Below the pieces are notes generated by a model. It had not been told where the DNA came from. It saw only the letters and a list, made by a program, of their open reading frames with translations, and did not search any database. Below are positions 10,174-17,994 of a stretch of 58,749 nt of DNA, piece by piece. Made by a program: the position numbers and the translations under genes. Numbering within the stretch: position 1 is the stretch's first letter; every line of letters begins with the position of its first letter. The stretch lies in NCBI GenBank assembly GCA_946186125.1, contig CAMHLZ010000018.1:1-58749 (forward strand), given 5' to 3'. The DNA comes from an uncultured Lachnospira sp. Its GTDB lineage: Bacteria > Bacillota > Clostridia > Lachnospirales > Lachnospiraceae.

Positions 10174-11304
10174 ATGACAAAGATTGATATTATTTCAGGA
10201 TTTTTAGGAGCGGGAAAGACAACACTTATAAAGAAGCTTATTGCAGAAGCATTTAATGGGGAAAAACTTGTCCTTATTGAAAATGAATTTGGAGAAATAG
10301 GAATTGACGGAGGTTTTTTAAAAGATTCCGGTATACAGGTTACTGAGATGAATTCAGGATGTATCTGCTGTTCATTAGTAGGAGATTTTGGAACTGCGCT
10401 TGAGGAGGTCGTGTCTACTTATTCTCCTGACAGAATAATAATAGAACCTTCAGGTGTTGGAAAGCTTTCTGATGTCGTAAAGGCTGTTATGGACGTAAAA
10501 GATAAAGCTGATATAGAACTTAACAGCACAACTGCGGTTGTTGACGGCATGAAAACAAAGATGTATATGAAGAATTTCGGTGAATTTTTTAATAATCAGG
10601 TTGAGAGTGCAGGAACAATTGTAATAAGCCGTACACAGAAACTTCCAGAAGCAAAGTTAAAGGAAACTACAGATTTGCTTCGTGAGCATAATGAGAAAGC
10701 AACCATTATAACAACACCATGGGATGATTTAAAAGGCAGCCAGCTTTTAGATGCGATTGAAAAAAAAGGATCTATGATAGATGAACTGTTTGCTGAGGAA
10801 GAATTACATCATCATCACCATGAACATGGTGATGACTGTACATGTGGATGCCACGATCACGAGCATGAGCATCACGAGCATGAGCACCACGAGCATGAGC
10901 ATCACGAGCATGAGCACCACGAGCATGAGCATCACGAGCATGAGCATCACGAGCATGAGCATCATGATCATGATCACGGAGAAAACTGTACCTGTGGTTG
11001 TCACGACCATGAGCATCACCATCATCATGCGGACGATGTGTTTACGAGCTGGGGCGTAGAGACTCCGAATAAATTTAGTGAACAGGACATAAAAGAAGCT
11101 TTGGTTAAGCTTTCTGAAGGTGAAGAATATGGTGTGATTCTTCGTGCAAAGGGAATCCTTGATGGTAATGGAAAATGGTATTATTTTGATCTTGTGCCGG
11201 GTGAATATGAGATTAGAACCGGTGATCCAGATTATACGGGAAAGTTATGCGTAATTGGTACAAATCTCAAAGAAGAAAAATTAAAAGAGTTGTTTAAGAT
11301 ATAA
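10174..11304 (+). CDS. COG0523 (CobW-type) GTPase with a long His/Cys-rich metal-binding insert
   Basis: A G3E-family P-loop GTPase of the CobW/YciC/ZNG1 type, which act as metal chaperones or insertases. The N-terminus has Walker A GFLGAGKTT, the switch sequence ENEFGEIGIDG and the signature metal-binding motif GCICC. Between the GTPase domain and the short C-terminal CobW_C-like domain (SWGVETPNKFSEQDI onwards) sits a roughly 80-residue insert with two CTCGCHDHEH modules flanking seven HEHEH units. Such inserts bind zinc or nickel in relatives. A second COG0523 gene follows 27 bases later. No Zur-like operator could be recognised upstream. The metal is inferred to be zinc, not shown. Confidence 0.88.
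   Translation: MTKIDIISGFLGAGKTTLIKKLIAEAFNGEKLVLIENEFGEIGIDGGFLKDSGIQVTEMNSGCICCSLVGDFGTALEEVVSTYSPDRIIIEPSGVGKLSDVVKAVMDVKDKADIELNSTTAVVDGMKTKMYMKNFGEFFNNQVESAGTIVISRTQKLPEAKLKETTDLLREHNEKATIITTPWDDLKGSQLLDAIEKKGSMIDELFAEEELHHHHHEHGDDCTCGCHDHEHEHHEHEHHEHEHHEHEHHEHEHHEHEHHEHEHHDHDHGENCTCGCHDHEHHHHHADDVFTSWGVETPNKFSEQDIKEALVKLSEGEEYGVILRAKGILDGNGKWYYFDLVPGEYEIRTGDPDYTGKLCVIGTNLKEEKLKELFKI
10858..10977 (+). repeat. 15-bp in-frame tandem repeat (HEHEH units)
   Basis: Seven copies of CACGAGCATGAGCAY (10858-10962), differing only at the third base of the last codon (CAT or CAC), followed by a diverged HDHDH copy (10963-10977). The array lies inside the COG0523 gene and multiplies potential metal ligands. 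Near identity at DNA level suggests slippage-driven length variation. Confidence 0.93.
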
Positions 11305-11331
11305 GTCGGAAATGGAAAGGAATGGCTTTAG

Positions 11332-12279
11332 ATGAAGAAAAGAGAAGTACCGGTATTTCTGTTTACAGGTTTTTTGGAAAGCGGTAAATCAAGCTTCATA
11401 AAAGATTCACTGAATGACAGAGGTTTTTTTAATGGTGAAAAAACTCTTCTGATAGTGTGTGAAGAAGGTGAAGTAGAATATGATGATATGGAATATGCTG
11501 ACAGAAATATTTATATCGAAAGAGTAGAATCACAAGATGTTCTTAATGAGGATTTTTATAAAAAATGTGATGAATTACACACTCCTGAGCGTGTTATGAT
11601 TGAATATAACGGTATGTGGGATATCGAAGCAGTGCTTGATGATAATATGCCTGAGGAATGGCAACTGGTTCAGGTTATATCCACAGTAGATGCTACGACT
11701 TTCAATATGTACTGGAATAATATGCGTTCGATGGTTATGAATCAATTGTCTTTATCAGATCTTGTGATATTGAACAGATGTACAGATAAGACAAAGAGAA
11801 ATGATTTCAGAAGAAGTATAAAGCTGTTTAATAAAAAGGCTCAGATCGGTTATGAAGCAGCTGAAGGATTTGAGAATGCACTGAGAGAAGAAGAAATGCC
11901 TTTTGATCTCGATGCAGATATCATTAATATTGAAGATGATGACTATGGAATCTGGTATATGGATGTCATGGACAATCCTAAAAAATATGACGGAAAAGTA
12001 GTTAATTTTAATGCCCTGGTATTTAAACCGAAGAATTATCCAAAGACATCATTTGTTCCCGGAAGATTCGCCATGACATGCTGTGCAGATGATATCCAGT
12101 ACATGGGTATTATCAGCAAGAATGCACCGGTAGAAGATTTAAATGATAAAGACTGGGTGAATATTACGGCAAGGGTAAAGAGAGAATTTGCAAAAGAATA
12201 CAGAGGAAAAGGACCTGTTCTGTATCCGACTGCAATTTTAAAGAGAACGAAACCTGAAGATGATTTAGTATATTTCTGA
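11332..12279 (+). CDS. COG0523-type GTPase fused to a YcgQ/DUF1980 (TIGR03943)-like C-terminal domain
   Basis: The N-terminal half is a CobW-like P-loop GTPase: Walker A GFLESGKSSF, a VDATTF switch region and the guanine motif LNRCTDK (NKxD variant). It lacks the CxCC metal motif of its upstream neighbour. The C-terminal half (about residues 205-315) does not look like CobW_C. It has YDGKVVNFNALVFKPKNYP followed by GRFAMTCCADD, which matches the signature of DUF1980/TIGR03943 proteins such as B. subtilis YcgQ. In B. subtilis, YciC (COG0523) and YcgQ/YcgR are separate proteins linked to zinc limitation. The fusion here suggests a combined metal-handling role. The DUF1980 call is from motif memory. 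Confidence 0.75.
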   Translation: MKKREVPVFLFTGFLESGKSSFIKDSLNDRGFFNGEKTLLIVCEEGEVEYDDMEYADRNIYIERVESQDVLNEDFYKKCDELHTPERVMIEYNGMWDIEAVLDDNMPEEWQLVQVISTVDATTFNMYWNNMRSMVMNQLSLSDLVILNRCTDKTKRNDFRRSIKLFNKKAQIGYEAAEGFENALREEEMPFDLDADIINIEDDDYGIWYMDVMDNPKKYDGKVVNFNALVFKPKNYPKTSFVPGRFAMTCCADDIQYMGIISKNAPVEDLNDKDWVNITARVKREFAKEYRGKGPVLYPTAILKRTKPEDDLVYF

Positions 12280-12297
12280 TGGAGAATAAGATAAGTT

Positions 12298-12585
12298 ATG
12301 TTTAATAAAAAAGAAATAATTTTTAGTGAAAAAATAGGGGTATGTGTTGTTGCCGACATTACCAAACTGACGGCAGGAAAAGGCGTAACCTATGAGTATT
12401 ATGTTTTAAAATCAGTTTTCGATAAAGAAAAGACGGCTTATATTCCTGTGGAAAATCATCAGGTCCAGCTTAGAAAGCTTATTACACCGGAGGAAGCAGG
12501 AGCTATAAAAAAATCTTCTTACGAAAATGAGCAGGAACTTATAAAACAGGAAGTTGATTATGTATTGAATAAGGTACAAGGATAG
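12298..12585 (+). CDS. Short CarD/TRCF-like (RID domain) protein
   Basis: A 95-residue protein whose layout matches the N-terminal RNA-polymerase-interacting domain of CarD/CdnL and Mfd: a first strand with GVCVVADITKL, then YEYYVLKSVFDKEKTAYIPVEN and VQLRKLITPEEAG. Full CarD proteins add a helical DNA-binding domain of about 80 residues; this protein has only a short helical tail (residues 62-95). It could modulate transcription initiation or be a stand-alone Tudor-like protein. It lies 18 bases after the COG0523 fusion gene, likely in the same transcript, and just upstream of pflB. The assignment rests on pattern only. Confidence 0.55.
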   Translation: MFNKKEIIFSEKIGVCVVADITKLTAGKGVTYEYYVLKSVFDKEKTAYIPVENHQVQLRKLITPEEAGAIKKSSYENEQELIKQEVDYVLNKVQG

Positions 12586-12696
12586 GAGCTTTGTATTAAA
12601 AAAAGAACTTGTAAAAAACATTAAAATTATTTAGAATATAAGCATAGTTAGTAACAAGTTAACTTATAAAGAGAAATTTAAGGAGGAAACAAACCA

Positions 12697-14952
12697 ATGG
12701 TAGAAATGAAACAGTGGGATGGATTCGAAGGAAGACTCTGGAAAGAGGAGATTAACGTAAGACAGTTTATTCAGGATAACTACGCTCCTTTCGATGGAGA
12801 CGAATCATTCCTTGCAGGACCTACAGAAGCTACAGATAAGCTCTGGGGCGCATTACAGAAATTACAGAAAGAGGAAAGAGCTAAAGGTGGAGTATTAGAT
12901 ATGGATACAGATATCGTTACTTCATTAACATCACATGGTGCAGGATATATAGATGAGTCATTAAAAGATTTAGAGCAGATTGTAGGATTACAGACAGATA
13001 AGCCGTTAAAGAGAGCATTCATGCCTTATGGTGGTATCAAGATGGCTGAGCAGTCATGCGAGATGTATGGCTACACTCCAAGTCCTGAACTTCATAAGAT
13101 CTTTACAGATTATCATAAGACTCATAACCAGGCAGTATTTGATGCTTATACACCAGAGATGAGACTTGCACGTCGTAATAAGATTATGACAGGTCTTCCT
13201 GATACTTACGGACGTGGACGTATCGTTGGTGATTATAGAAGAGTTGCACTTTATGGTATTGATTTCCTTATTTCTGAAAAGCAGAAAGATTTAAATAATT
13301 GTGGCGACGGAACGATGACAGATAATGTTATCCGTTTAAGAGAAGAGATTGCTGAGCAGATTAAACAGTTAAAGGGTATGAAGGAAATGGCTAAGATTTA
13401 TGGATTAGATATTTCTGAGCCGGCACAGAATGCTAAAGAAGCATTCCAGTGGTTATACTTCGGATACCTTGCAGCTATCAAGACACAGAACGGTGCTGCA
13501 ATGAGTGTTGGTCGTGTTACAACATTCCTTGATATCTATGTAGAGAGAGACCTTAAGAAGGGTATCCTTACAGAAGAGCAGGCACAGGAATTAGTTGACC
13601 ACTTCACAATGAAGTTAAGAATGGTTAAGTTTGCAAGAATTGAGTCATACAACCAGTTATTCTCAGGTGATCCTGTATGGGCTACACTTGATATCGCAGG
13701 TATTGGTGTTGACGGACGTTCAATGGTTACAAAGACAGACTACCGTTTCTTACACACATTAGAGAACATGGGACCAGCTCCAGAGCCAAACTTAACAGTA
13801 TTCTATTCATCAGCTCTCCCAGAGAACTTCAAGAGATATGCTGCTAAGATTTCTATTACAACAAGTTCTATCCAGTACGAGAACGACGATGTAATGAAAC
13901 CGGTATGGGGCGATGATTACGCTATCTGTTGTTGTGTATCAGCTACACAGACAGGTAAAGAGATGCAGTTCTTCGGAGCAAGAGCAAACCTTGCTAAATG
14001 TTTATTATACGCTATCAACGGTGGTGTTGATGAGAAGTCTGGCGATCAGGTTGGACCAAACTACGCACCTATTACATCAGAATACCTTGATTATGATGAA
14101 GTAGTTAAGAAATATGATGTTATGTTAGAGTGGTTGGCTGGATTGTATGTAAATACATTGAACCTCATCCAGTATATGCATGATAAGTATTACTATGAGT
14201 CAGCTGAGCTTGCATTGATGGATACAAACCTTAAGAGAACATTTGCAACAGGTATTGCAGGATTCTCTCACGTAATCGATTCACTTTCAGCTATCAAGTA
14301 TGCTAAGGTTAAGACAGTTCGTGACCCTGAGACAGGTATCGTTAAAGATTACGAAATCGAAGGAGACTTCCCAAGATATGGTAACGATGACGATAGAGCA
14401 GATGAAATTGGTGTTAAGTTATTAAGAACATTTATGGATAAGATTGAGAAGCATCATACTTACAGAGATGCTGAGCCTACAACATCTATCCTTACAATTA
14501 CTTCAAACGTAGTTTATGGTAAGGCTACAGGTGCTATGCCTGACGGACGTAAGGCTGGTGAACCATTATCACCAGGTGCTAACCCAAGTTACGGTGCAGA
14601 GCAGAATGGTTTAGTTGCATCACTTAACTCATTAACAAAGATTCCTTATGAGTGGGCATTGGATGGTATTTCTAATACTCAGACAATCAACCCTGGTGCA
14701 TTAGGAAATAACGATGAGGAAAGAATCAGCAACCTTGTATCTGTATTAGACGGATATTTCGATGGTGGTGCTCATCACTTAAATGTTAACGTATTTGGTA
14801 AAGAGAAGTTAATGGATGCTATGGAACATCCTGAGAAGGAAGAGTATGCAAACTTTACAATCCGTGTATCAGGATATGCTGTTAAGTTTATCGACTTGAC
14901 AAAAGAGCAGCAGCTTGACGTTATTGCAAGAACATGCCACGATCGTATGTAA
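12697..14952 (+). CDS. pflB: Formate C-acetyltransferase (pyruvate formate-lyase)
   Basis: Glycyl-radical enzyme converting pyruvate and CoA to acetyl-CoA and formate, central to anaerobic fermentation. The 751-residue length fits. Catalytic cysteines lie in [13 protein letters not shown] (C411-C413; the usual Cys-Cys pair is in this run). The radical glycine is G726 in RVSGYAVKF near the C-terminus. The ribosome site AAGGAGG is strong and codon choice is visibly more biased (GTT, ACA, CCA, AAG) than in neighbouring genes, consistent with high expression. The activating enzyme follows 114 bases downstream, past a hairpin. Confidence 0.97.
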   Translation: MVEMKQWDGFEGRLWKEEINVRQFIQDNYAPFDGDESFLAGPTEATDKLWGALQKLQKEERAKGGVLDMDTDIVTSLTSHGAGYIDESLKDLEQIVGLQTDKPLKRAFMPYGGIKMAEQSCEMYGYTPSPELHKIFTDYHKTHNQAVFDAYTPEMRLARRNKIMTGLPDTYGRGRIVGDYRRVALYGIDFLISEKQKDLNNCGDGTMTDNVIRLREEIAEQIKQLKGMKEMAKIYGLDISEPAQNAKEAFQWLYFGYLAAIKTQNGAAMSVGRVTTFLDIYVERDLKKGILTEEQAQELVDHFTMKLRMVKFARIESYNQLFSGDPVWATLDIAGIGVDGRSMVTKTDYRFLHTLENMGPAPEPNLTVFYSSALPENFKRYAAKISITTSSIQYENDDVMKPVWGDDYAICCCVSATQTGKEMQFFGARANLAKCLLYAINGGVDEKSGDQVGPNYAPITSEYLDYDEVVKKYDVMLEWLAGLYVNTLNLIQYMHDKYYYESAELALMDTNLKRTFATGIAGFSHVIDSLSAIKYAKVKTVRDPETGIVKDYEIEGDFPRYGNDDDRADEIGVKLLRTFMDKIEKHHTYRDAEPTTSILTITSNVVYGKATGAMPDGRKAGEPLSPGANPSYGAEQNGLVASLNSLTKIPYEWALDGISNTQTINPGALGNNDEERISNLVSVLDGYFDGGAHHLNVNVFGKEKLMDAMEHPEKEEYANFTIRVSGYAVKFIDLTKEQQLDVIARTCHDRM

Positions 14953-14991
14953 TCTGAATAATAAAGCGTAAATGAGATAATTATAAAAATA

Positions 14992-15037
14992 GCCCCTGTT
15001 ATATTAAGCATATATGTTTATGAGACAGGGGCATTTT
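14992..15037 (+). terminator. Hairpin between pflB and pflA, likely partial terminator
   Basis: GCCCCTGT (14992-14999) pairs with ACAGGGGC (15025-15032) around a 25-nt loop, followed by ATTTTATATAT. The U-tract is weak, so read-through into pflA is plausible. This would give much more pflB than pflA transcript, which fits the catalytic amounts of activase needed. Confidence 0.6.
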
Positions 15038-15066
15038 ATATATAAAGAAAGGATACAGGTGATTGA

Positions 15067-15798
15067 ATGAGTGTTGTTGGAAAAGTTCATTCTGTAGAAA
15101 GTTTTGGTTCGGCTGACGGTCCGGGAGTGCGTTATATTATTTTCTTAAAAGGATGTAAGATGAGATGTAAATATTGTCATAATCCGGATACCTGGGCTGA
15201 TACTAAAAATGTTACAGAAGAGACAGCTGAAGATTTATTAAAAAAAGCGATGCGTTATAAGAGATACTGGGGAAAGAATGGCGGAATTACAGTAAGTGGA
15301 GGTGAAGCTCTTCTCCAGATAGATTTTCTGATTGATTTATTTAAACGTGCAAAGGATGAGGATATTCACACAACATTGGATACTTCAGGAAATCCGTTTT
15401 CAATGAATCCGGAATACCTTGAAAAATTTGACGAGCTTATGAAATATACAGATTTATTTATGTTAGATATAAAACACATAGATGATGAGAAGCATAAGAT
15501 ATTGACAGGACAGACTAATACTAATATACTTCAGATGGCAAAATACTTATCAGATAACGGAAAAGCTATGTGGATCAGACATGTCCTTGTTCCGGGAATA
15601 ACTGACGATGAAGAAGATCTTAAAAAATTAAGAGCCTTTATAGATGAATTAAAAACTGTAGAGAGAGTTGAAGTGCTCCCATACCATACTCTGGGCGTAT
15701 TCAAATGGAAAGAACTGGGTCTTGAATACTCATTGGAGGGAATTGATCCTCCGACAAAAGAGCAGGTAGATATAGCTAATGAGATTTTGGTAAAATAA
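15067..15798 (+). CDS. pflA: Pyruvate formate-lyase activating enzyme
   Basis: Radical-SAM enzyme that installs the glycyl radical on PflB. The CxxxCxxC Fe-S motif is C30, C34 and C37 in GCKMRCKYCHNPDTW. The SAM-binding glycine-rich stretch ITVSGGEALLQ and the DIKHIDDEKHK segment are typical. Length (243) matches the E. coli enzyme (246). ATG at 15067 is preceded by AAAGGATACAGG. Confidence 0.96.
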   Translation: MSVVGKVHSVESFGSADGPGVRYIIFLKGCKMRCKYCHNPDTWADTKNVTEETAEDLLKKAMRYKRYWGKNGGITVSGGEALLQIDFLIDLFKRAKDEDIHTTLDTSGNPFSMNPEYLEKFDELMKYTDLFMLDIKHIDDEKHKILTGQTNTNILQMAKYLSDNGKAMWIRHVLVPGITDDEEDLKKLRAFIDELKTVERVEVLPYHTLGVFKWKELGLEYSLEGIDPPTKEQVDIANEILVK

Positions 15799-15811
15799 TA
15801 GTACTGTATTC

Positions 15812-15953
15812 GGATTTCACGCTGCATCGCAGCTCTCTCGGTGTAGCTCACCTGAAATCCTTATTACAGGAGAGGTTCCTGCTTTACAGCAGGAAGATTA
15901 CATGAAATAAACAGATTCTTCCGTGCAAGCACGACGAATCTGCTTATTTTATG
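15812..15953 (+). other. Highly structured intergenic segment: three-way junction plus two stem-loops
   Basis: GGATTTCA (15812-15819) pairs with TGAAATCC (15853-15860). Inside are two further hairpins: GCTGC/GCAGC (15821-15833, loop ATC) and GGTG/CACC (15840-15852). Together these form a three-way junction. Next comes TTCCTGC/GCAGGAA (15876-15895, loop TTTACA). Last is a long stem-loop at 15901-15953 in which CATGAAATAA pairs with TTATTTTATG, CAGATTC with GAATCTG, and CGTGC with GCACG. The segment lies between pflA and the NYN gene, upstream of the latter's promoter. It could be a small RNA, the structured 3' end of the pfl transcript or a REP-like element. I recognise no known RNA family. 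Confidence 0.6.
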
Positions 15954-15963
15954 TAGTCAGCTG

Positions 15964-16014
15964 TGAATACTAACACTCTTTTTGCTTGTGTTAGTATTCA
16001 AATGATAGTATAAT
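15964..16014 (+). promoter_or_regulatory. Promoter with a 13-bp palindromic operator for the NYN gene
   Basis: A perfect inverted repeat, TGAATACTAACAC (15964-15976) and GTGTTAGTATTCA (15988-16000), has an 11-nt centre. Its right arm overlaps a promoter with -35 TTGTGT (15986-15991), a 17-bp spacer and -10 TATAAT (16009-16014). A dimeric repressor bound to the repeat would block RNA polymerase. The same sequence in RNA would form a hairpin, but the predicted transcript starts downstream of it. Confidence 0.65.
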
Positions 16015-16076
16015 TTAAAGGGGTATGTACAGATTAAAAAGTATATATTTTAGAAATAAAATGAGGAGGTGAAGGA

Positions 16077-16835
16077 GTGTTCGCAATAGGAAAAAGAAAG
16101 AAGCCAAGTGCGACTGTCTTCGTGGATTATGAGCATTGGTATTATGGTTATAGGAACAGATTTCAGATGAAGCCTAACATAGAAGAGTGGTTAATTGAAT
16201 TAAAGAATGAATTTGACGTAAAAAAAATATCGGTATTCGGTGATTTTTCACAGTATAATATTGGAACAGATTTAGAAAGATTAAAAGGTATTACGAAGAA
16301 TATAGTCCATACAGCGAGTCAAAAGGAAGGGATAGATAAAGATTTTACGGACTTTATCATCTTAGATGCCATATACAGAAGTGCAGCAGAAAAGAAAAGC
16401 GAAGATGTATATGTATTATTTACGGGAGATGCGCACTTCACAAAGGTAGCCCAATATTTAAAAGAGATAGGGAAAAAAGTTGTTATTTATGGTGTTAAGT
16501 TTTCTTTTAGTAATCAGTTGAAATCTGAAGCTACGAGTTATGTAGAGATGCCACGTCAATCACAGGAAAAAAATCATTATAATGATTTGATATTGGCAAG
16601 TTTATCAAGATTAAGAAAAAAACCAAAGACTGTTGTTACATATTGGAAGACAGTTAATAATGTAGCAGAATACAATAAAGTATCAAATGAAAAAGTTAAG
16701 ATGGCTTTAGATAATCTATTGAAGCAAAAATATATATGTGAAGAGCAGATGCAGGGAAATAAAGGGAAGAAATTTACAGTATTAAAACCAGACTGGGACA
16801 GAATAGAAGCAGATGGATTATGGAATGATGAATAA
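16077..16835 (+). CDS. NYN-domain (PIN-like, DUF88) protein with a C-terminal winged-helix-like domain
   Basis: The N-terminal ~160 residues form an NYN domain, a PIN-like RNase fold. Its acidic metal ligands are recognisable: VFVDYEHWYY, the central KDFTDFIILDAIYR and VLFTGDAHFTKVAQYL. Residues ~165-252 look like a winged helix (VAEYNKVSNEKVKMALDNLL, then a short wing KGKKFTVLKPDW). The protein may be an RNA nuclease whose HTH-like part gives RNA, DNA or partner binding. The GTG start at 16077 follows AGGAGG by 7 nt. The gene is monocistronic, with its own palindrome-containing promoter and its own terminator. Autoregulation through the C-terminal domain is a guess. Confidence 0.72.
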   Translation: MFAIGKRKKPSATVFVDYEHWYYGYRNRFQMKPNIEEWLIELKNEFDVKKISVFGDFSQYNIGTDLERLKGITKNIVHTASQKEGIDKDFTDFIILDAIYRSAAEKKSEDVYVLFTGDAHFTKVAQYLKEIGKKVVIYGVKFSFSNQLKSEATSYVEMPRQSQEKNHYNDLILASLSRLRKKPKTVVTYWKTVNNVAEYNKVSNEKVKMALDNLLKQKYICEEQMQGNKGKKFTVLKPDWDRIEADGLWNDE

Positions 16836-16844
16836 TACGTGGAG

Positions 16845-16876
16845 AAAAGACAGGTTTAATGAACCTGTCTTTTTTA
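16845..16876 (+). terminator. Intrinsic terminator of the NYN gene
   Basis: AAAAGACAGGTT (16845-16856) pairs with AACCTGTCTTTT (16862-16873) around TAATG and continues into a T run to about 16876. Confidence 0.93.
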
Positions 16877-16898
16877 TTCGGGAGAACGGACACTCATT

Positions 16899-16928
16899 TT
16901 GCACGTAAAACTAAAAAAAACATATATT
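16899..16928 (+). promoter_or_regulatory. Possible promoter of the subtilisin gene
   Basis: TTGCAC (16899-16904), an 18-bp spacer and TATATT (16923-16928). The start codons of the next gene (16950, 16953, 16959) lie only 22-31 bp after the -10, so the leader would be very short. Confidence 0.4.
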
Positions 16929-16949
16929 ATAGTAAGATAATTTGCTGAA

Positions 16950-17843
16950 GTGATGTGTGTGAATAATGTTCGTAGAACACTTGGTATAGATAGAATTCAT
17001 TACGAAGGATATACAGGAAAGGACATTAATATTGCAATTGTGGATACAGGAATTTCAAATATACACAGGGATTTAGCAGGTGCCGTGATTGGTTTTAAAG
17101 ACTTTGTAAATGAAAGGATAAGTCCGTATGATGACAATGGTCACGGAACACATGTTGGAGGAATAATTGCGGGAAATGGAATGGCATCGAATGAAATGTT
17201 TAAAGGGATTGCACCTGATGCAAAGATAATCTCAGTAAAAACATTAAATTCAAAAGGGAAAGGAAAGGCCGAAATATTTATGAAAGGAATTGAATGGATT
17301 AAAAAGAACAGAAAAAAATATAATATCCGAATCGTAAATATTTCAGTTGGTACCATAGCGGGAGATAATAGCAGAAGGGATAGAATAGAAAACCGGGAGC
17401 TGATAGAATGTGTTGATGAATTGTGGGATTTGGGAGTAATAGTGGTAGCAGCTGCGGGGAATAACAGACCTGAAGCCGGTTCTGTAACGATTCCAGGTGC
17501 GAGTAGAAAAGTAATAACGGTGGGTGTAGCTGATTATCATAATATAATTAAATATTCAGTATGGAGAACATATAATTCGATTTCAAAGCCGGAAATAGTG
17601 GCACCGGGAACACGAATTACAAGTTGTAATAATTATCAAAGCTATTATACAAGTAAAAGCGGCACATCTATGGCGACACCCATTGTAAGCGGTGTTATAG
17701 CACTTGCATTGTCAAAAAATCAAAAAATAACAAATGAAGAAATGAAAAAGTATATAAAAAAAACAGCAACAGAATACAGTATATCTGATAAATCAAAAAT
17801 ATGGGGAATGATAAATCCCCGGAATTTAATTGATATAGTTTAA
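16950..17843 (+). CDS. Subtilisin-family (S8) serine protease, probably intracellular
   Basis: A 297-residue S8 peptidase with the complete catalytic set: Asp32 in IVDTGIS, His65 in GHGTHVGG, Ser240 in SGTSMATPIVSG and oxyanion-hole Asn171 in AAAGNNRP. It has no signal peptide and no recognisable propeptide; the catalytic domain starts within about 15 residues. This resembles intracellular subtilisins such as B. subtilis IspA, although those keep a short N-terminal inhibitory extension. The ribosome site is poor and the start is uncertain (GTG 16950, ATG 16953 or GTG 16959). The gene stands alone between terminators. No dedicated inhibitor is visible. Confidence 0.85.
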   Translation: MMCVNNVRRTLGIDRIHYEGYTGKDINIAIVDTGISNIHRDLAGAVIGFKDFVNERISPYDDNGHGTHVGGIIAGNGMASNEMFKGIAPDAKIISVKTLNSKGKGKAEIFMKGIEWIKKNRKKYNIRIVNISVGTIAGDNSRRDRIENRELIECVDELWDLGVIVVAAAGNNRPEAGSVTIPGASRKVITVGVADYHNIIKYSVWRTYNSISKPEIVAPGTRITSCNNYQSYYTSKSGTSMATPIVSGVIALALSKNQKITNEEMKKYIKKTATEYSISDKSKIWGMINPRNLIDIV

Positions 17844-17851
17844 CCGTAATA

Positions 17852-17880
17852 TTCAGAGTCAGAAAAATTCTGATTCTGAA
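17852..17880 (+). terminator. Hairpin after the subtilisin gene, weak terminator
   Basis: TTCAGAGTCAGAA (17852-17864) pairs with TTCTGATTCTGAA (17868-17880), with one G-U pair and a 3-nt loop. The bases after it are A-rich rather than T-rich, so termination efficiency is doubtful. Confidence 0.45.
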
Positions 17881-17930
17881 TAAAAAAATCAAATCGGAGA
17901 AATAATAGTATCATAAATAATTAAGTCGAC

Positions 17931-17959
17931 TTTACAACTTAAATTTAATCAAGTATAAT
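17931..17959 (+). promoter_or_regulatory. Promoter of icd
   Basis: -35 TTTACA (17931-17936), a 17-bp spacer and -10 TATAAT (17954-17959), 35 bp upstream of the icd start codon. Confidence 0.75.
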
Positions 17960-17994
17960 AAACACTGAAAAATGTTTGAAAGGTGGATTTATAC

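Noticed and set aside
10858-10977. CRISPR-like spaced repeats
   Set aside because: The units are contiguous 15-bp in-frame coding repeats without spacers. The 21-bp array at 1-126 is rejected for the same reason.
10781-11059. Open frames on both strands across the HEHEH repeat (MTSMSITS-type and MLMLVVLM-type peptides)
   Set aside because: They are alternative readings of the 15-bp repeat inside the COG0523 gene, with no ribosome site of their own.
12609-12670. Possible Rex operator upstream of pflB (TTGTAAAAAACATTAAAA; AAGTTAACTT)
   Set aside because: The first matches only one half of TTGTTAAN4TTAACAA, and the second is a short palindrome without the TTGT/ACAA ends.
14992-15037. Strong terminator that fully separates pflB from pflA
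   Set aside because: The stem is good, but the loop is long and the following T run is poor, so it is listed as partial.
15812-15953. tRNA, T-box, 6S or SRP RNA
   Set aside because: There is no anticodon arm or T-loop, no T-box GGTGGNACC-type sequence, and it is too short for 6S and lacks the SRP helix-8 motif.
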